From Acanthosepion esculentum (taxonomy: Eukaryota > Mollusca > Cephalopoda > Sepiida > Sepiidae), in the NCBI GenBank assembly GCA_964036315.1, contig OZ038517.1:15295013-15359012 (forward strand): a DNA stretch of 64,000 nucleotides, in the 5' to 3' direction. Shown in pieces: positions 46,665 to 56,540 of the stretch. The translations under genes and the position numbers were made by a program. The notes under the pieces were generated by a model. It worked only from the letters and a program-made list of their open reading frames with translations. It had not been told where the DNA came from and made no database searches. Each line of letters starts with the position of its first letter. Position 1 is the stretch's first letter.

Positions 46665-47262
46665 GAGGCATGTTAGAGTAATGCCTGGCCGATTAGAAAA
46701 AGAAAGCGGAGAGAAGAGATCGAAATCCGGTCGAGTTCATTTATATGTCATTATTTTCTAAGGAAAAGTATGAATCTTTTGTATTCATGTATGGGCAAAA
46801 TAGAAAAACAGATTGTGCCCTATAGCCTTGGTTTAGCAAGAAAAAAATTATTTTAGAATTCGATTAGTTTTGTCTGTTCCACCATAGAATTGTTTTTGTG
46901 CCTTAAAACGCCTGCAGTTGGTTTGTAGCATCATCTTGCATTCTGCTCTACAGACAGTCAAAATATTTACGAACTTTTTCAATTAAGTATGTTATTCCCC
47001 CCCCCCCCAAAAAAAATCGTTTCTGTTTTTCGTGGATTTTATTGTTATTATTTTTAAATTTACCTTTTTGAATTTATTTTTTAAAGTTCATTTTGTAGCA
47101 CTCTGACTCGCTTCCGGTTGTTGATAAAGAAATACAAATTTCAACAGGCTATCGACCGGTGGGAAATATCCAGCCATCATATCCAAAACAAATGTTATTA
47201 ATGCATGCCTATCATAAAAAAAGGAAGTATTGTATATATTTGTTTTTTACTTAATAATAGGC
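46660..47262 (+). mobile_element. Dispersed element E46, longer copy (palindrome right arm and beyond)
   Basis: Starts with GAGGAGGCATGTTAGAGTAA and a tRNA-like head with B-box-like GATCGAAATCC. The body has CTATAGCCTTGGTTTAGCAA and CTGCAGTTGGTTTGTAGCAT, then a poly-C/poly-A tract at 46997-47016, then CTATCGACCGGTGGGAAATA and TTGTATATATTTGTTTTTTA. The last two blocks and the TAACAT-CTTAATTGAAA block are shared in the same order with 63340-62845 on the minus strand, which helps define the element. Ends near 47262. Confidence 0.7.
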
Positions 47263-47512
47263 TTTATGTGAATAGAAAGAAATCCCGACACATTGTTCAA
47301 AACGATGATGATTTATTAAGGTCGTTGGAATTGGGATTCGAGAAGTTTGTAATGTTAGTGATGCACAGGAAGAACAAGAATCAATTGAAGGAACTGAACT
47401 ACCCAACAAGTAAATCTTCACGATATTGTCCAGAATAAATACCGTGAAATTTAAATTCGATTAAATATTTAGGTATATCATACTAAATATGTAAGTATAT
47501 TATACGTTCATA
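47263..47512. other. Flank of the Tc1 insertion, no gene
   Basis: AT-rich sequence. A 77-codon ORF ending near 47438 starts inside element E46 and has no recognised domain. Confidence 0.35.
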
Positions 47513-47514
47513 TA

Positions 47515-48761
47515 CAGGGGTTGGACAAAATAATTAGAACAGTTTCAAAATCCACTCCTATATTTCAAAGACCTATTAAGAACTTTGACTAAAACTTCGT
47601 AATTGCAGGTTATATCTATGCTTATTTATCTAACTTACTGTCTTTGTCTTATTTATTTTTAGAATTTAGTAAAATTTAAGCTAAATGTGTGACCTCTCCG
47701 AGTTCGAAAAAGAGAAAATTGTTGTAGCTCGCATGGCAGGAACCTCGATCACTAAGGTTGCTCAACTGCTTGGTTTTTCAAGAGCTACCATATCAAGAAC
47801 TATGATGCAATTCGAGAAACAGGGCAAGTCATCTAGCAACCGTAGCAATTCGGGCCGGACTTGTTAACTTACTGATAGGGACCACCGACATGCATTGAAA
47901 CGCAATGTGGCAAAAAATCATCGGACAAATGCGGCCAAAGTGACTGCTGAGTTGAATAACCATCTGAATAGTCCAGTTTCTACTAAAACTGTTCGTCGTG
48001 AGCTCCATAAGTCTGGATATCATGGAAGAGTCGCCGTAAGGAAACCTCTTCTCTCCACTCTCAACATCCAGAAGAGGTTGAAGTGGTGCAGAGATGACAA
48101 TGCCTGGTCTGCAGACCAATGGAAGCAAGTCATATTCTCAAACAAGTCCAGTTTTTCTCTTTTCCCAATTTCAGGGCGAGTTTATGTGTGGAGGCAGCCC
48201 AAAGAAGCTTACTGACTGCCTTCTTCCAACAGTGAAGCATGGAGGTGGATCAGTGATAGTTTGGGCTGCCATATTATGGAAATGTCTCGGTCCAATAGTT
48301 GCCCTGCATGGTAGAATCAACAGCAAAGATTACCTGAACATTTTGGGAGATCATGTTCATCCAATGGCCAAGACTTTATTCCCAGATGGTGACTGCATCT
48401 TCCAAGACGATAATGCTCCAATACATACCGCTCGAGTGGTTAAGAATTGGTATGAAGAGCATGAAAGTGAGCTAGAACACATGGAGTGGCCTCCCCAATC
48501 TCCAGATAGCAATATTATTGAACATTTGTGGTGCATTTTGAAGCAACAAGTTAGGAGCCACTATTCTCCACCGTCGTGTCTTAAAGAGCTGGAGCAGGTG
48601 TTAATGGAAGAATGGCTGAAAATTCCTCTGGATGAAGTCAGGAAGCTGTATGATTCCATTCCAAGACGTATTAAAGCTGAATGTGAGGCTAAAGGAGGAC
48701 CAACTCCATATTAAATAAATTTTCTTTGAATTTAAAAAGTGTTTCAATTATTTTGTCCAAC

Positions 48762-48766
<5 letters not shown>
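47515..48766 (+). mobile_element. Tc1-type DNA transposon, full length with broken transposase
   Basis: A 1252-bp element flanked by TA on each side (47513-47514 and 48767-48768). Termini are inverted repeats of about 25-28 bases: CAGGGGTTGGACAAAATAAT on the left, and ATTATTTTGTCCAACCCCTA on the right with the last base changed. The right side lies against an (AT)n tract, an obvious source of TA targets. Length, TIRs and gene position (47685-48714) fit a complete Tc1 element; its transposase is inactivated. Confidence 0.95.
47685..48714 (+). pseudogene. Tc1-family transposase, DD36E spacing, inactivated
   Basis: Cut-and-paste transposase of the Tc1/mariner superfamily. Start at 47685: MCDLSEFEKEKIVVARMAGT, then a helix-turn-helix ending GFSRATISRTM. 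A TAA stop at about 47865 interrupts between the first and second DNA-binding parts. The catalytic region resumes with WSADQWKQVIFSNKSSF; relatives normally have FSDES here, so the first catalytic Asp is Asn (codon 48141-48143). A frameshift near 48210 follows. The second Asp (FQDDNAPIHTA, codon 48409-48411) and the Glu (SPDSNIIEHLW, codon 48520-48522) are present with 36 residues between, unlike the 34 of classic Tc1. It ends in ECEAKGGPTPY and a stop. Three independent lesions mean no active enzyme. Confidence 0.93.

Positions 48767-48806
<40 letters not shown>
48767..48806. repeat. (AT)n microsatellite at the Tc1 junction
   Basis: TA run starting exactly at the transposon right end. Confidence 0.97.
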
Positions 48807-48809
<3 letters not shown>

Positions 48810-48879
48810 TACTATTATATCATTTGCGAAGAGCTTGCAAAGGTTGGAATTTTATGAAGGATGTAAAAGCTTGATGATA

Positions 48880-48927
48880 TATATATATATGTTTGTATAT
48901 ATATATGTGTGTATATATATATGTATA

Positions 48928-48989
<62 letters not shown>

Positions 48990-48990
48990 C
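48880..48990. repeat. Compound (AT)n/(GT)n microsatellite
   Basis: TATATGTGTGTATATATA words followed by a pure TA run. Confidence 0.97.
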
Positions 48991-49727
48991 TAGCAGTATG
49001 GCCCAGCGTTGCCCGTGCTTGATTAAAAAATCGTACGACTCATACAGCAATCGCTATCATTTGATTTAAATTTTTTTGCGCTTCCTTGCCTTTAAATGAG
49101 TGCCCTTTGCCGTGCTGATGTTGCTACATGCCTTACTTCTTGCCTATCTCACACTGCGAATTTTTTCTAAGCTCTATACCAAACATTAAATCTGTTACGA
49201 AAAAAGAACTAAACAAAATGAATACAAAACGATCAGCTTTAAAAAAGCACTCGTAACTGGAAAAACCGAATGAAAAAAGAATGTTAACAACAAATACTTT
49301 TTCACACCCAACACAGTTCTGCGGAATCAGAATCAACGTTGAATTTAAGCAAGCGAATGAGCCAATTCGAGTAAAGTGCCATGCAGATTTAAACTTTTCC
49401 CACTTGTGACGAAAGCAGCTATCGATTTTTTTTGCATGCTAGCATGCTAGTTAACATTCGTGTCAGTCAGCTGTTGGCTCTCACGCTGGCCAATAGAATC
49501 TTCCTGCCTATTCGTGGCAGCCAGCTATAGGCTCTCTCTCTCTGGCCAGTAGAAAATGGCTGCAAATTACATGAAAACTACCGTAGAAGCGTGAAAAAAA
49601 AATCGATTATTTCCACTATCGATGGGAGTTGGGAAATGGAAAGTCGGTCTTGGCCTTTTTTGTTAACTTGGAGCATGCGCATGTAAATTTTGGTGCAAAT
49701 CCGTCGAAAATTGCGGCCGTGCATTCG

Positions 49728-49765
<38 letters not shown>

Positions 49766-49785
49766 CCTACCTTTTATAGATAGAG
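48991..49785 (+). mobile_element. Putative non-autonomous retroelement-like repeat
   Basis: Begins TAGCAGTATGGCCCAGCGTT then GCCCGTGC and ends with GTGCATTCGTTACACACA followed by (CA)n and CATCCTACCTTTTATAGATA. A start with CCCGGCGTTGCC-like text and an end with a CA-rich tract plus TTTTATA is a layout I associate with widespread short invertebrate repeats, but I cannot name the family. No coding capacity; a duplicated GGCTCTC segment occurs at 49470-49550. Confidence 0.4.
49732..49764. repeat. (CA)n microsatellite
   Basis: Sixteen CA units near the end of the preceding repeat. Confidence 0.97.
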
Positions 49786-49794
49786 ATGAAAAAG

Positions 49795-49942
49795 CTTGAT
49801 GATATATTTACACTATTCGGACTGTCATCCTCATCTTTGTTACCAGATTTGAGTTTGTGAAGCTGGGTTTCACGCTTTTGCGATCGCCAAACTACAAGCA
49901 ATTGTTGTAAAAGCAACAATACACGGACAGACCAACATATGT

Positions 49943-49987
<45 letters not shown>

Positions 49988-50380
49988 CCCCGAATGATCC
50001 CATCAATAAAAACAAGCTAAACAAATTTGCTGTACAGTTACACAAACCCTTCATACTACTGGGGGACTTAAACAGCCATAATACCCTATGTACATTATTC
50101 GGACTATTGTCCTCATCTTTGTTGCCATATTTATCACAACGTTTCGGCAGTTGTACACTCCGGCCTTCTTCTTCAGGTGGTTGGAATGTCGAACTGCATC
50201 CTTTATTAGACTGTTCTAGTTCCACGTGCCATGTCTAATGGATGTCAGTTATCAGTTATCTCCTGCTAATTCCCCTCTCTAAGTTCTCCACCGTCTTAAT
50301 CGGGTATTGAACTCACACTCTTTGGGTCCTGTCATTGGATCTAGCTAACGCCTTTATCCACTGTGCCATGTGTGATATAT
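49795..50380 (-). mobile_element. tRNA-derived SINE, family S2, minus copies
   Basis: On the minus strand a head at 50370-50290 (GGCACAGTGGATAAAGGCGT, B box GTGAGTTCAATACCCGATTA) is followed by GAAGAAGAAGGCCGGAGTGT, CCGAAACGTTGTGATAAATA and GGACAATAGTCCGAATAATG ending near 50080. A second, truncated tail with GATGACAGTCCGAATAGTGT lies at 49800-49850, separated by an AT run at 49949-49984. Confidence 0.75.
49949..49984. repeat. (AT)n microsatellite
   Basis: Uninterrupted TA run between two S2 fragments. Confidence 0.97.
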
Positions 50381-50640
50381 TTACTAAGATAGGATTATTA
50401 CTGTTTCGATTTGCTGTTACTTGAAACCAAATTAAAGCCACCAGAACCTACTGTTAGGAAAACACACGGACGGCATGTTAGAAATAGTGGGAAATCGACA
50501 ATGATTTACAGAGGTTGACCAACAGAACATAACCAAATAAGAAAATGCCCAGAAAACGGGGACAAAAAGGAAATGAAAGGGGGGGAAAAAAAGAAAAAAG
50601 GGTGAAAAAAAACTTCCACATGCCATGCCTCTTCAGGATG
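50380..50640. other. Intergenic, purine-rich
   Basis: Contains a GGGGGGGAAAAAAAGAAAAA-type patch near 50580. No gene was seen. Confidence 0.4.
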
Positions 50641-50760
50641 TCTCAGTTATTTCCCTTTTAACTCAACTCTACAAGGACACATAGCCAACTGGATAAAGAC
50701 GTTGGTTAAATCTAGTGATTAGACCCAAAGAGTTTTACGATAAGAGTTTTCGATACTCGA
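50640..50760 (+). mobile_element. SINE family S2 head, truncated
   Basis: GCCAACTGGATAAAGACGTT and TCTAGTGATTAGACCCAAAG match the head of the copy at 51171. The copy stops before its B box and body. Confidence 0.6.
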
Positions 50761-50799
50761 TAACTGAACGTGTGACAGAATTTGAATACTTATTTTTAA

Positions 50800-51170
50800 T
50801 ATCTGTCTATATCTCTGAGATGAGGTATTATGATTTCTTGCATTATTTACATTATTCGGACTGTTATCCCCATCTTCATTGCTATATTCACAACATTTCG
50901 GCCGTTGACCGCACCGGCCTTTATGTCATATTTCTCTGTCTATATCTCTGAGATGAGGTATTATGATTACTTGCATTATTTACATTATTCAAAATGTTAC
51001 CCTCATCTTCATTGCTATATTCACAACGTTTCGGCCATTGTACGCTCCGGTCGTTATGTCTATGTCTCTCTATATATCTGTCTATATCTCTGAGATGAGG
51101 TATTATGATTACTTGCATTATTTACATTATTCGGACTGTTATCCTCATCTTCATTGACATATTAAAAACG
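50800..51170 (-). repeat. S2 tail segment, three tandem copies
   Basis: TGAGGTATTATGATT with TTACATTATTCGGACTGTTA and AACATTTCGGCC or a close form recurs from 50821, 50954 and 51096 (133 and 142 bases apart). In the other orientation this is the tail of S2, so a SINE tail has been amplified in place. Confidence 0.85.
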
Positions 51171-51570
51171 TTTCGATGGATAAAGACGTTGGTTAGATCC
51201 AGTGACTAGACCCCAAAAGTTGTGAGTTCAATACCATGCCACAGCAGTGGTGAACCAAAACTTGGGAAGTTGAGATAAATGGAAATAACTGAGACATCAG
51301 GGAGAGGCATGGCACGTGGAACTAGAAAAAATACCCTCGGTGGACGAAATAAAGCGTTCAGTTCGAAATTCCAATCGCCTGAAGAAGGCGGGAGCGTACA
51401 ACGGACGAAACGTTGTGAATATGGCAATGAAAATGAGGATAACCGACCGAATAATGTAAATAATGCAAGTAATCATAATACCTCATTTCACAGACATAGA
51501 GGCCGAAACGTGGTTAATATGGCAATGAAAATGAGGATAACAGTCCATGTAATGCAAGTGATTTTTTTTA
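51171..51570 (+). mobile_element. SINE family S2, near-complete copy
   Basis: Head with GGATAAAGACGTTGGTTAGA and GTTGTGAGTTCAATACCATG, middle with GGCATGGCACGTGGAACTAG, then CCTGAAGAAGGCGGGAGCGT, GACGAAACGTTGTGAATATG and GAATAATGTAAATAATGCAA. A second tail repeat follows at 51500-51560. About 380 bp and the best copy for defining this family. Confidence 0.8.
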
Positions 51571-51584
51571 GTCTAATGTAAAAC

Positions 51585-52080
51585 CGAATCTACACTTACC
51601 TATTTCATTCCAATCGCCTGAAGGTGTTTTTTTTTTAGTCTAATGTAAAACCGAAGTTACATCTATTTAAATCTAATGAAAATGGGATATATATCAACCT
51701 TTTTAGCTGTTAATGTAAAGCCTAATTTACATCTATTTGAGTCTAATGAAAATGGGATATATATCGACCTGTTTTGCTGTTAATGTAAAGTCGAATAACA
51801 TCTATTTGAATCGAATGAAAACGGGATATATATCGACCTATTTTGCTCTTAATATAAAGCCGAATGTACATCTATTTGAATCTATTGAAAATAGGATATA
51901 TATCGATCTTTTTTGCTGTTAATGTAAAGCCGAATGGACATCTATTGGAATTTAATGAAAACGGATATATATCGACCTATTTTGCTCTTAATGTAAAACC
52001 GAATGTACACCAATTTGAGACTAATGTAAAACGTGATGTATAACGAAGTATTTTTGACTCTAATGTAAAACCAAATATAA
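51585..52080. repeat. About 77-bp satellite, left block
   Basis: About six units made of two related halves: TAATGTAAAGCCGAATGTAC plus ATCTATTTGAATC, and AATGAAAATGGGATATATAT plus CGACCTATTTTGC. The same repeat resumes at 53330-54090 after a LINE-derived interruption. Confidence 0.9.
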
Positions 52081-52084
52081 GCCT

Positions 52085-52425
52085 TCCTATCGAAAATAGA
52101 AAGGGGTGTAAGACAAGGAAATCTCTTCTCGCCGGATTTATTCAACCTATACAACGAAGCGATTCTGAAAGAATTAGTGTTCATTATTGTCAGCCAACAA
52201 TCTTCACAACATAAGATATGCAGATGACACAGTTTTGGTAGCAGACATAGAAAGGAAACTAAAAGAACTTTTATAGAATGTAGTGAATGAAAGTGAGAAA
52301 AAAGACTACGCATCGATTACAAGACAACAGACTGCATGGTTGTTAGCAAAAGAGACATAACTATATGAAAATTACAAAACGGGGATGACAGAATTCATAT
52401 TCTCTGACTATTTTGCTATATTTAT
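52085..52425 (+). pseudogene. LINE reverse transcriptase fragment with YADD box
   Basis: Reads GVRQGNLFSPDLFNLYNEA near 52110-52165, an RT motif with the SPxLFN signature, and after a frameshift RYADDTVLVAD near 52215-52247 containing the catalytic YADD box. It continues KTDCMVVSKRDI near 52324-52360. Frameshifts and stops occur. It is the upstream continuation of the LINE C-terminus at 54.1 kb; the two are separated by the 124-bp array and a satellite block. Confidence 0.8.
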
Positions 52426-53285
52426 TGTCAGAAAGATATAAAAAAAAAGGTCCAGACTGCATGGTTGTTAGCAAAAGAGACATAGCTATATGAAAATTAC
52501 AAAACGGGGATGACAGAATTCATATTCTCTGACTATTCTGCTATATTTATTGTCAGAAAGATATAAAAAAATGTCCAGACTTCATGGTTGTTAGCAAAAG
52601 AGACATAACTATATGAAAATTACAAAACGGGGATGACAGAATTCATATTCTCTGACTATTTTGCTATATTTATTGTCAGAAAGATATAAAAAAAATGTCC
52701 AGACTGCATGGTTGTTAGCAAAAGAGACATAACTATATGAAAATTACAAAACGGGGATGACAGAATTCATATTCTCTGACTATTTTGCTATATTTATTGT
52801 CAGAAAGATATAAAAAAAAGGTCCAGACTGCATGGTTGTTAGGAAAAGAGACATAACTATATGAAAATTACAAAACGGGGATGACAGAATTCATATTCTC
52901 TGACTATTTTGCTATATTTATTGTCAGAAAGATATAAAAAAAATGTCCAGACTGCATGGTTGTTAGCAAAAGACACATAACTATATGAAAATTACAAAAT
53001 GGGGATGACAGAATTCATATTCTCTGACTATTTTGCTACATTTATTGTCAGAAAGATATAAAAAAAAAAGGTCCAGGCTGCATGGTTGTTAGCAAAAGAG
53101 ACATAACTATATGAAAATTACAAAATGGGGATGACAGAATTCATATTCTCTGACTATTTTGCTACATTTATTGTCAGAAAGATATAAAAAAAAAGGTCCA
53201 GGCTGCATGGTTGTTAGCAAAAGAGACATAACTATATGAAAATTACAAAACGGGGATGACAGAATTCATATTCTCTGACTATTTT
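52331..53285. repeat. 124-bp tandem array derived from the LINE
   Basis: ACTGCATGGTTGTTAGCAAA recurs at 52331, 52456, 52579, 52703, 52827, 52951, 53077 and 53202, spacing 123-126. Each unit includes GAAAATTACAAAACGGGGAT, GAATTCATATTCTCTGACTA and TTTATTGTCAGAAAGATATA, then an A-run of variable length that explains the spacing differences. The first half is LINE coding sequence; the second half is not. A ninth unit lies alone at about 54105-54225. Confidence 0.95.
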
Positions 53286-53329
53286 TCTAGTAGATAGCTT
53301 TCCAAATAAATGTGAACTCCATCGTTTAC

Positions 53330-54090
53330 TGAGCTGAATAACTCAAATGTAAAACCGAATCTATGCCTTCCTATTTGACTCTAATGTGAGACTGGATATA
53401 TATCTACCTATATGACTCTAAGCTATAACGGGATGTATATAGACCTTATTTGTCTCTAGTGAAAAACCGAATCTTTCCTATTTGACTCTGTGACACTGGA
53501 TACATGTCTACCTTCTTTGACTCTACAGCAAAATATAATATACTCCGACCTATTAAACTCTGATGTAAAACGGGAAGTATATCGAACTTTTTTGACACTT
53601 GTTTAAAACCGAATCTACGCTTACCTATTTGATTTTAATGTAAAACGCGATATATATCTACCATTTTTTTTACTCTTGTATAAAACCGAATCTACGCTTA
53701 CCTATTTGACTTTAATGTAAAACGCGATATATATATATATACCTTTTTTTTTACTCTTGTTTAAAACCGAATCTACGCTTACCAATTTAATTCTGATGTC
53801 AAACGAAATGTATATCGATTTTTTTGACTCTCGTGTAAAACCTGAGTCCACGCCCATCTTTTTGATTTTAATGTAAAACGATATGTATGTTTACCTTTCT
53901 TTTACTCTTATTTTAAACATAATCTATGCCTACCTGTTGACGCTAATGTAAAATGGGTTGCATATGTACCTTTTTCGACTCTCGAGTAAACCCGAATTTA
54001 CGCCTATTTATTGGACTCTAATATAAAACGGGATGAATATTGACCGTTTTTGCTCTTGGGTAAAACCGAATTTACATCCATATTTTCGAA
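53330..54090. repeat. About 77-bp satellite, right block
   Basis: Ten or so units with ACTCTAATGTAAAACCGAAT, TCTACGCTTACCTATTTGAC and GTAAAACGCGATATATATC. Same family as 51585-52080 but more divergent. It sits between the eighth and ninth 124-bp units. Confidence 0.85.
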
Positions 54091-54099
54091 TTCATAAGA

Positions 54100-54820
54100 T
54101 ATTCATATTCTCTTACTATTTTGCTATATTTATTGTCAGAAAGATATAAAAAAAAGGTCCAGACTGCATGGTTGTTAGCAAAAGGGACATAACAATATGA
54201 AAATTACAAATTGGGGATGACAAAATCAAACAAGTACGGAAATTTAAATACCAGGCAACAGAGGACGGAAAGTGCGACACTGACATTCAACTACGCATTG
54301 GGATAGAGAAAGTTGCCTTCCAAAAGCTAAGTAAAGTATTAAGAAACAGGAAAATCTCGTTAGAAACAAAGAAAAGAGTACTGAAAATGTTAAGTAATGT
54401 CAGACCTCCATGGCATTGAATGCTGGACAATCTCCTCACAGATGATGAAGAGACTGGAAGCGACAGAAATGTGGTTCTACATAAGGATGCTGAGAATACC
54501 ATGGACCGAATATCTGAGCAACGATGAAGTTTTGAAGGAAATGGTAACAAAAATGTCTTATCAGAAAGAGATAGTTGAAATTTGTTAGGAGCATAATGAG
54601 GAAAGAAGACTTGGAAATTTGGATACTCACAGGATAGATAGAAGGCAAAAGAAACAGAAGAAAAAAAACGTATAGTCTACCTAACGAGTTTGGATAAATG
54701 TATGGCAAAACAGGGTTTAGGAGAGATAACAAAAGACAAAATATATTAAGAGGTACAAATGACAGGAAGTTGTGGAGAGCCATGATCGTCAATGCCCTGA
54801 ATAAACATGACACATAGAAG
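54100..54820 (+). pseudogene. LINE ORF2 C-terminal region
   Basis: Plus-strand pieces read GDDKIKQVRKFKY near 54212, AFQKLSKVLRNRKISLETKK near 54313-54372, a YGSE-like region decayed near 54410, MWFYIRMLRIPWTEYLSNDE near 54470-54530, then through EDLEIWILTG to RKLWRAMIVNALNKHDT and a stop near 54820. Frameshifts occur at several points, so it is dead. This is the clearest copy of the LINE end whose parts are amplified at 26.1, 42.6 and 54.8 kb. Confidence 0.85.
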
Positions 54821-55245
54821 AAGAATGAGCTTGTTTAAATGGTTGGCAGAAGAGGCTTTAGGAGAGATAAAGAGACAAAATTTATTAAGAGCTACAAAGG
54901 AGAGGAAATTGTGGAGCGCCATGATCGCTAATATACTGAAGGGACATGGGACATAGATGAAAACAAGCTCCTGTAAATCGATGACAGAACAGGGCTTAAA
55001 AAAGATAACGAAAAGACAAAGGTGATTAAGAGCTACAAAGGAGAGGAAATTGTGGAGAGCCATGATCGCTAATGTTCTGAAGAGACACGGCACATAGATG
55101 AAGAACGAGCTCCTGTAAATCGATGACAGAACAGGGTTTAGGAGAGATAACGAAAAGACAAATGTGATTAAGAGCTACAAAGGAGAGGAAATTGTGGAGA
55201 GCCGTGATCGCCAACGTCTTGAAGGGACACGGCACATAGAGAACA
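54821..55245 (+). repeat. LINE terminal segment, three further tandem copies of about 141 bp
   Basis: The last LINE codons and 3' end are repeated. The AGAGGAAATTGTGGAGAGCC landmark lies at 54901, 55042 and 55184, and its relative at 54762 belongs to the parent copy (spacings 139, 141, 142). Each unit includes ATTAAGAGCTACAAAGGAGA, ATGATCGCTAATGT-CTGAAG and GGGACACGGCACATAGATGA or close forms. Confidence 0.9.
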
Positions 55246-55794
55246 AGTTTTCTGCTGCTAATTATTGAGACGCGTAGTAAAAATTCTTTGTGTTCAAAAA
55301 TAGGCTATTCAGGACCCTTCCTAAATTGGACAATTATAGAAGTCTGAATCTGTGATTAGAGAAAAAGAAAACTGATACACCGGCATAAAGATTTAAATAA
55401 AAGTTCCAAAAAAGGAAAGACGAACAGAAGAATTGAAAAACACTGAAGAATATTTCGACTGGGTAGTCAAGGAATTTGCGAGACAGATCTTTGAGGCTAA
55501 CAACCTGAGTTTTATGAAAACCAGAATCTGTTAGGCAAATGCCAAAGAACAAATATTATAAGGAAAAGAAAAATTTCGAGACAAGTGTCGAAAAAGTCCT
55601 AAGCAAATTTTGAATGGCAGACTAAAGAATGAACGACAGAGGCAAGATTGCGCAAAGGACACGTGAAAAGTAAAAAATATTGCCTCATGTATAACAGAAT
55701 AAAGACGAAATAACGGGCCCCAACCACAAAAAAGTAGCTTTTGCAAGAAGTGTATATATTTAGTGTTGTGCTCAAAATAACTGAAGCACTTTGA
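55246..55794. other. Intergenic, no gene recognised
   Basis: Purine-rich on the plus strand. Short plus frames such as EYFDWVVKEFARQIFEANNL near 55450 look mildly protein-like but are bounded by stops and lack start, splice or family signals. The 115-codon minus ORF at 55531-55878 overlaps the minisatellite and is likely a chance ORF. Confidence 0.4.
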
Positions 55795-55972
55795 AACATG
55801 TCTCAAATAAGAGAGAGCCTCCTCAAATAAGTGAGACATGCCCCTAAAATCAGAGATACACCCAAATAAGAGAGACACGTCTCAAATAAGAAAGGCACGC
55901 CCCAAATAAAGGGGAAGCGCCCCAAATAAGAGAGACATGTCCCAAATATGAGAGACACTCCCTAAATGTTGT
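55795..55972. repeat. CAAATAAGAGAGACA minisatellite, about 20-26 bp
   Basis: Seven or eight irregular units of CCCAAATAAGAGAGACACG type. A single unit, GCCCCAGATAAGAGAGACAC, also occurs at about 56453 inside the probable LTR. Confidence 0.9.
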
Positions 55973-55973
55973 A

Positions 55974-56540
55974 GCATATCTACAGACAATAGCAGGTATG
56001 TCCCCATTCACATAGATACAATAGTAAATACTATATGTTCGTTTGCAGTTGAAGATTCATCTCCAGCTGTGGTGGTCAAACTATCTACCTCCGGACAGAG
56101 AGGATCCCTAAACGAGGCTATGTCGAAGAGCAGAGTCTCTTCTCGTGAAACAACTACCCGATCCCGTTTTATACGGGGTCTACGGGGAAATTTTGGCCGA
56201 GCCTACGGGTTCGTATACCCCACATTAAATTCGGCTTTGTGCCACATCTGACCGTGTGTGGCGGTTGGTAGATATTCTGCATATTCATTGTGGAATTCAC
56301 TCGACTCACTTCTAGTAGTTGACTACTTCTTCTACGCTCCGCTGGCGAATCTTATATGTGTTGTTCTTGTCTTAGGATTATCGTTCATTACCAACCTTCG
56401 TTTGGTTATTCTATTCAGTAACCTTCCCTAGGTTATTACTAAATAAAAAGGACATGCCCCAGATAAGAGAGACACTATATAGTAGGATCATATCTATCGG
56501 GTCCACAACAAGATTGGTGACCCTCTCCGACGTGAATCCC
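55974..56540 (+). mobile_element. Probable LTR with primer-binding site (Ty3-type), remnant
   Basis: Begins TGTTGTAGCATATCTACAGA and ends near GGGTCCACAACA at about 56509, followed at once by GATTGGTGACCCTCTCCGAC, which resembles the LTR end and primer-binding site layout of Ty3/gypsy elements. AATAAA lies at 56439. No gag or pol follows in a recognisable form; a second copy of CTATCGGGTCCACAACAGGA lies at 57291. Internal partner LTR not identified. Confidence 0.4.

Noticed and set aside
46997..47016. Poly-C/poly-A tract as a functional motif
   Set aside because: It replaces a TTTTTCCC-type stretch in the inverted copy and looks like homopolymer expansion or sequencing noise.
55531..55878. 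115-codon minus-strand ORF with hydrophobic stretches
   Set aside because: It starts inside the CAAATAAGAGAGACA minisatellite and shows no family resemblance.
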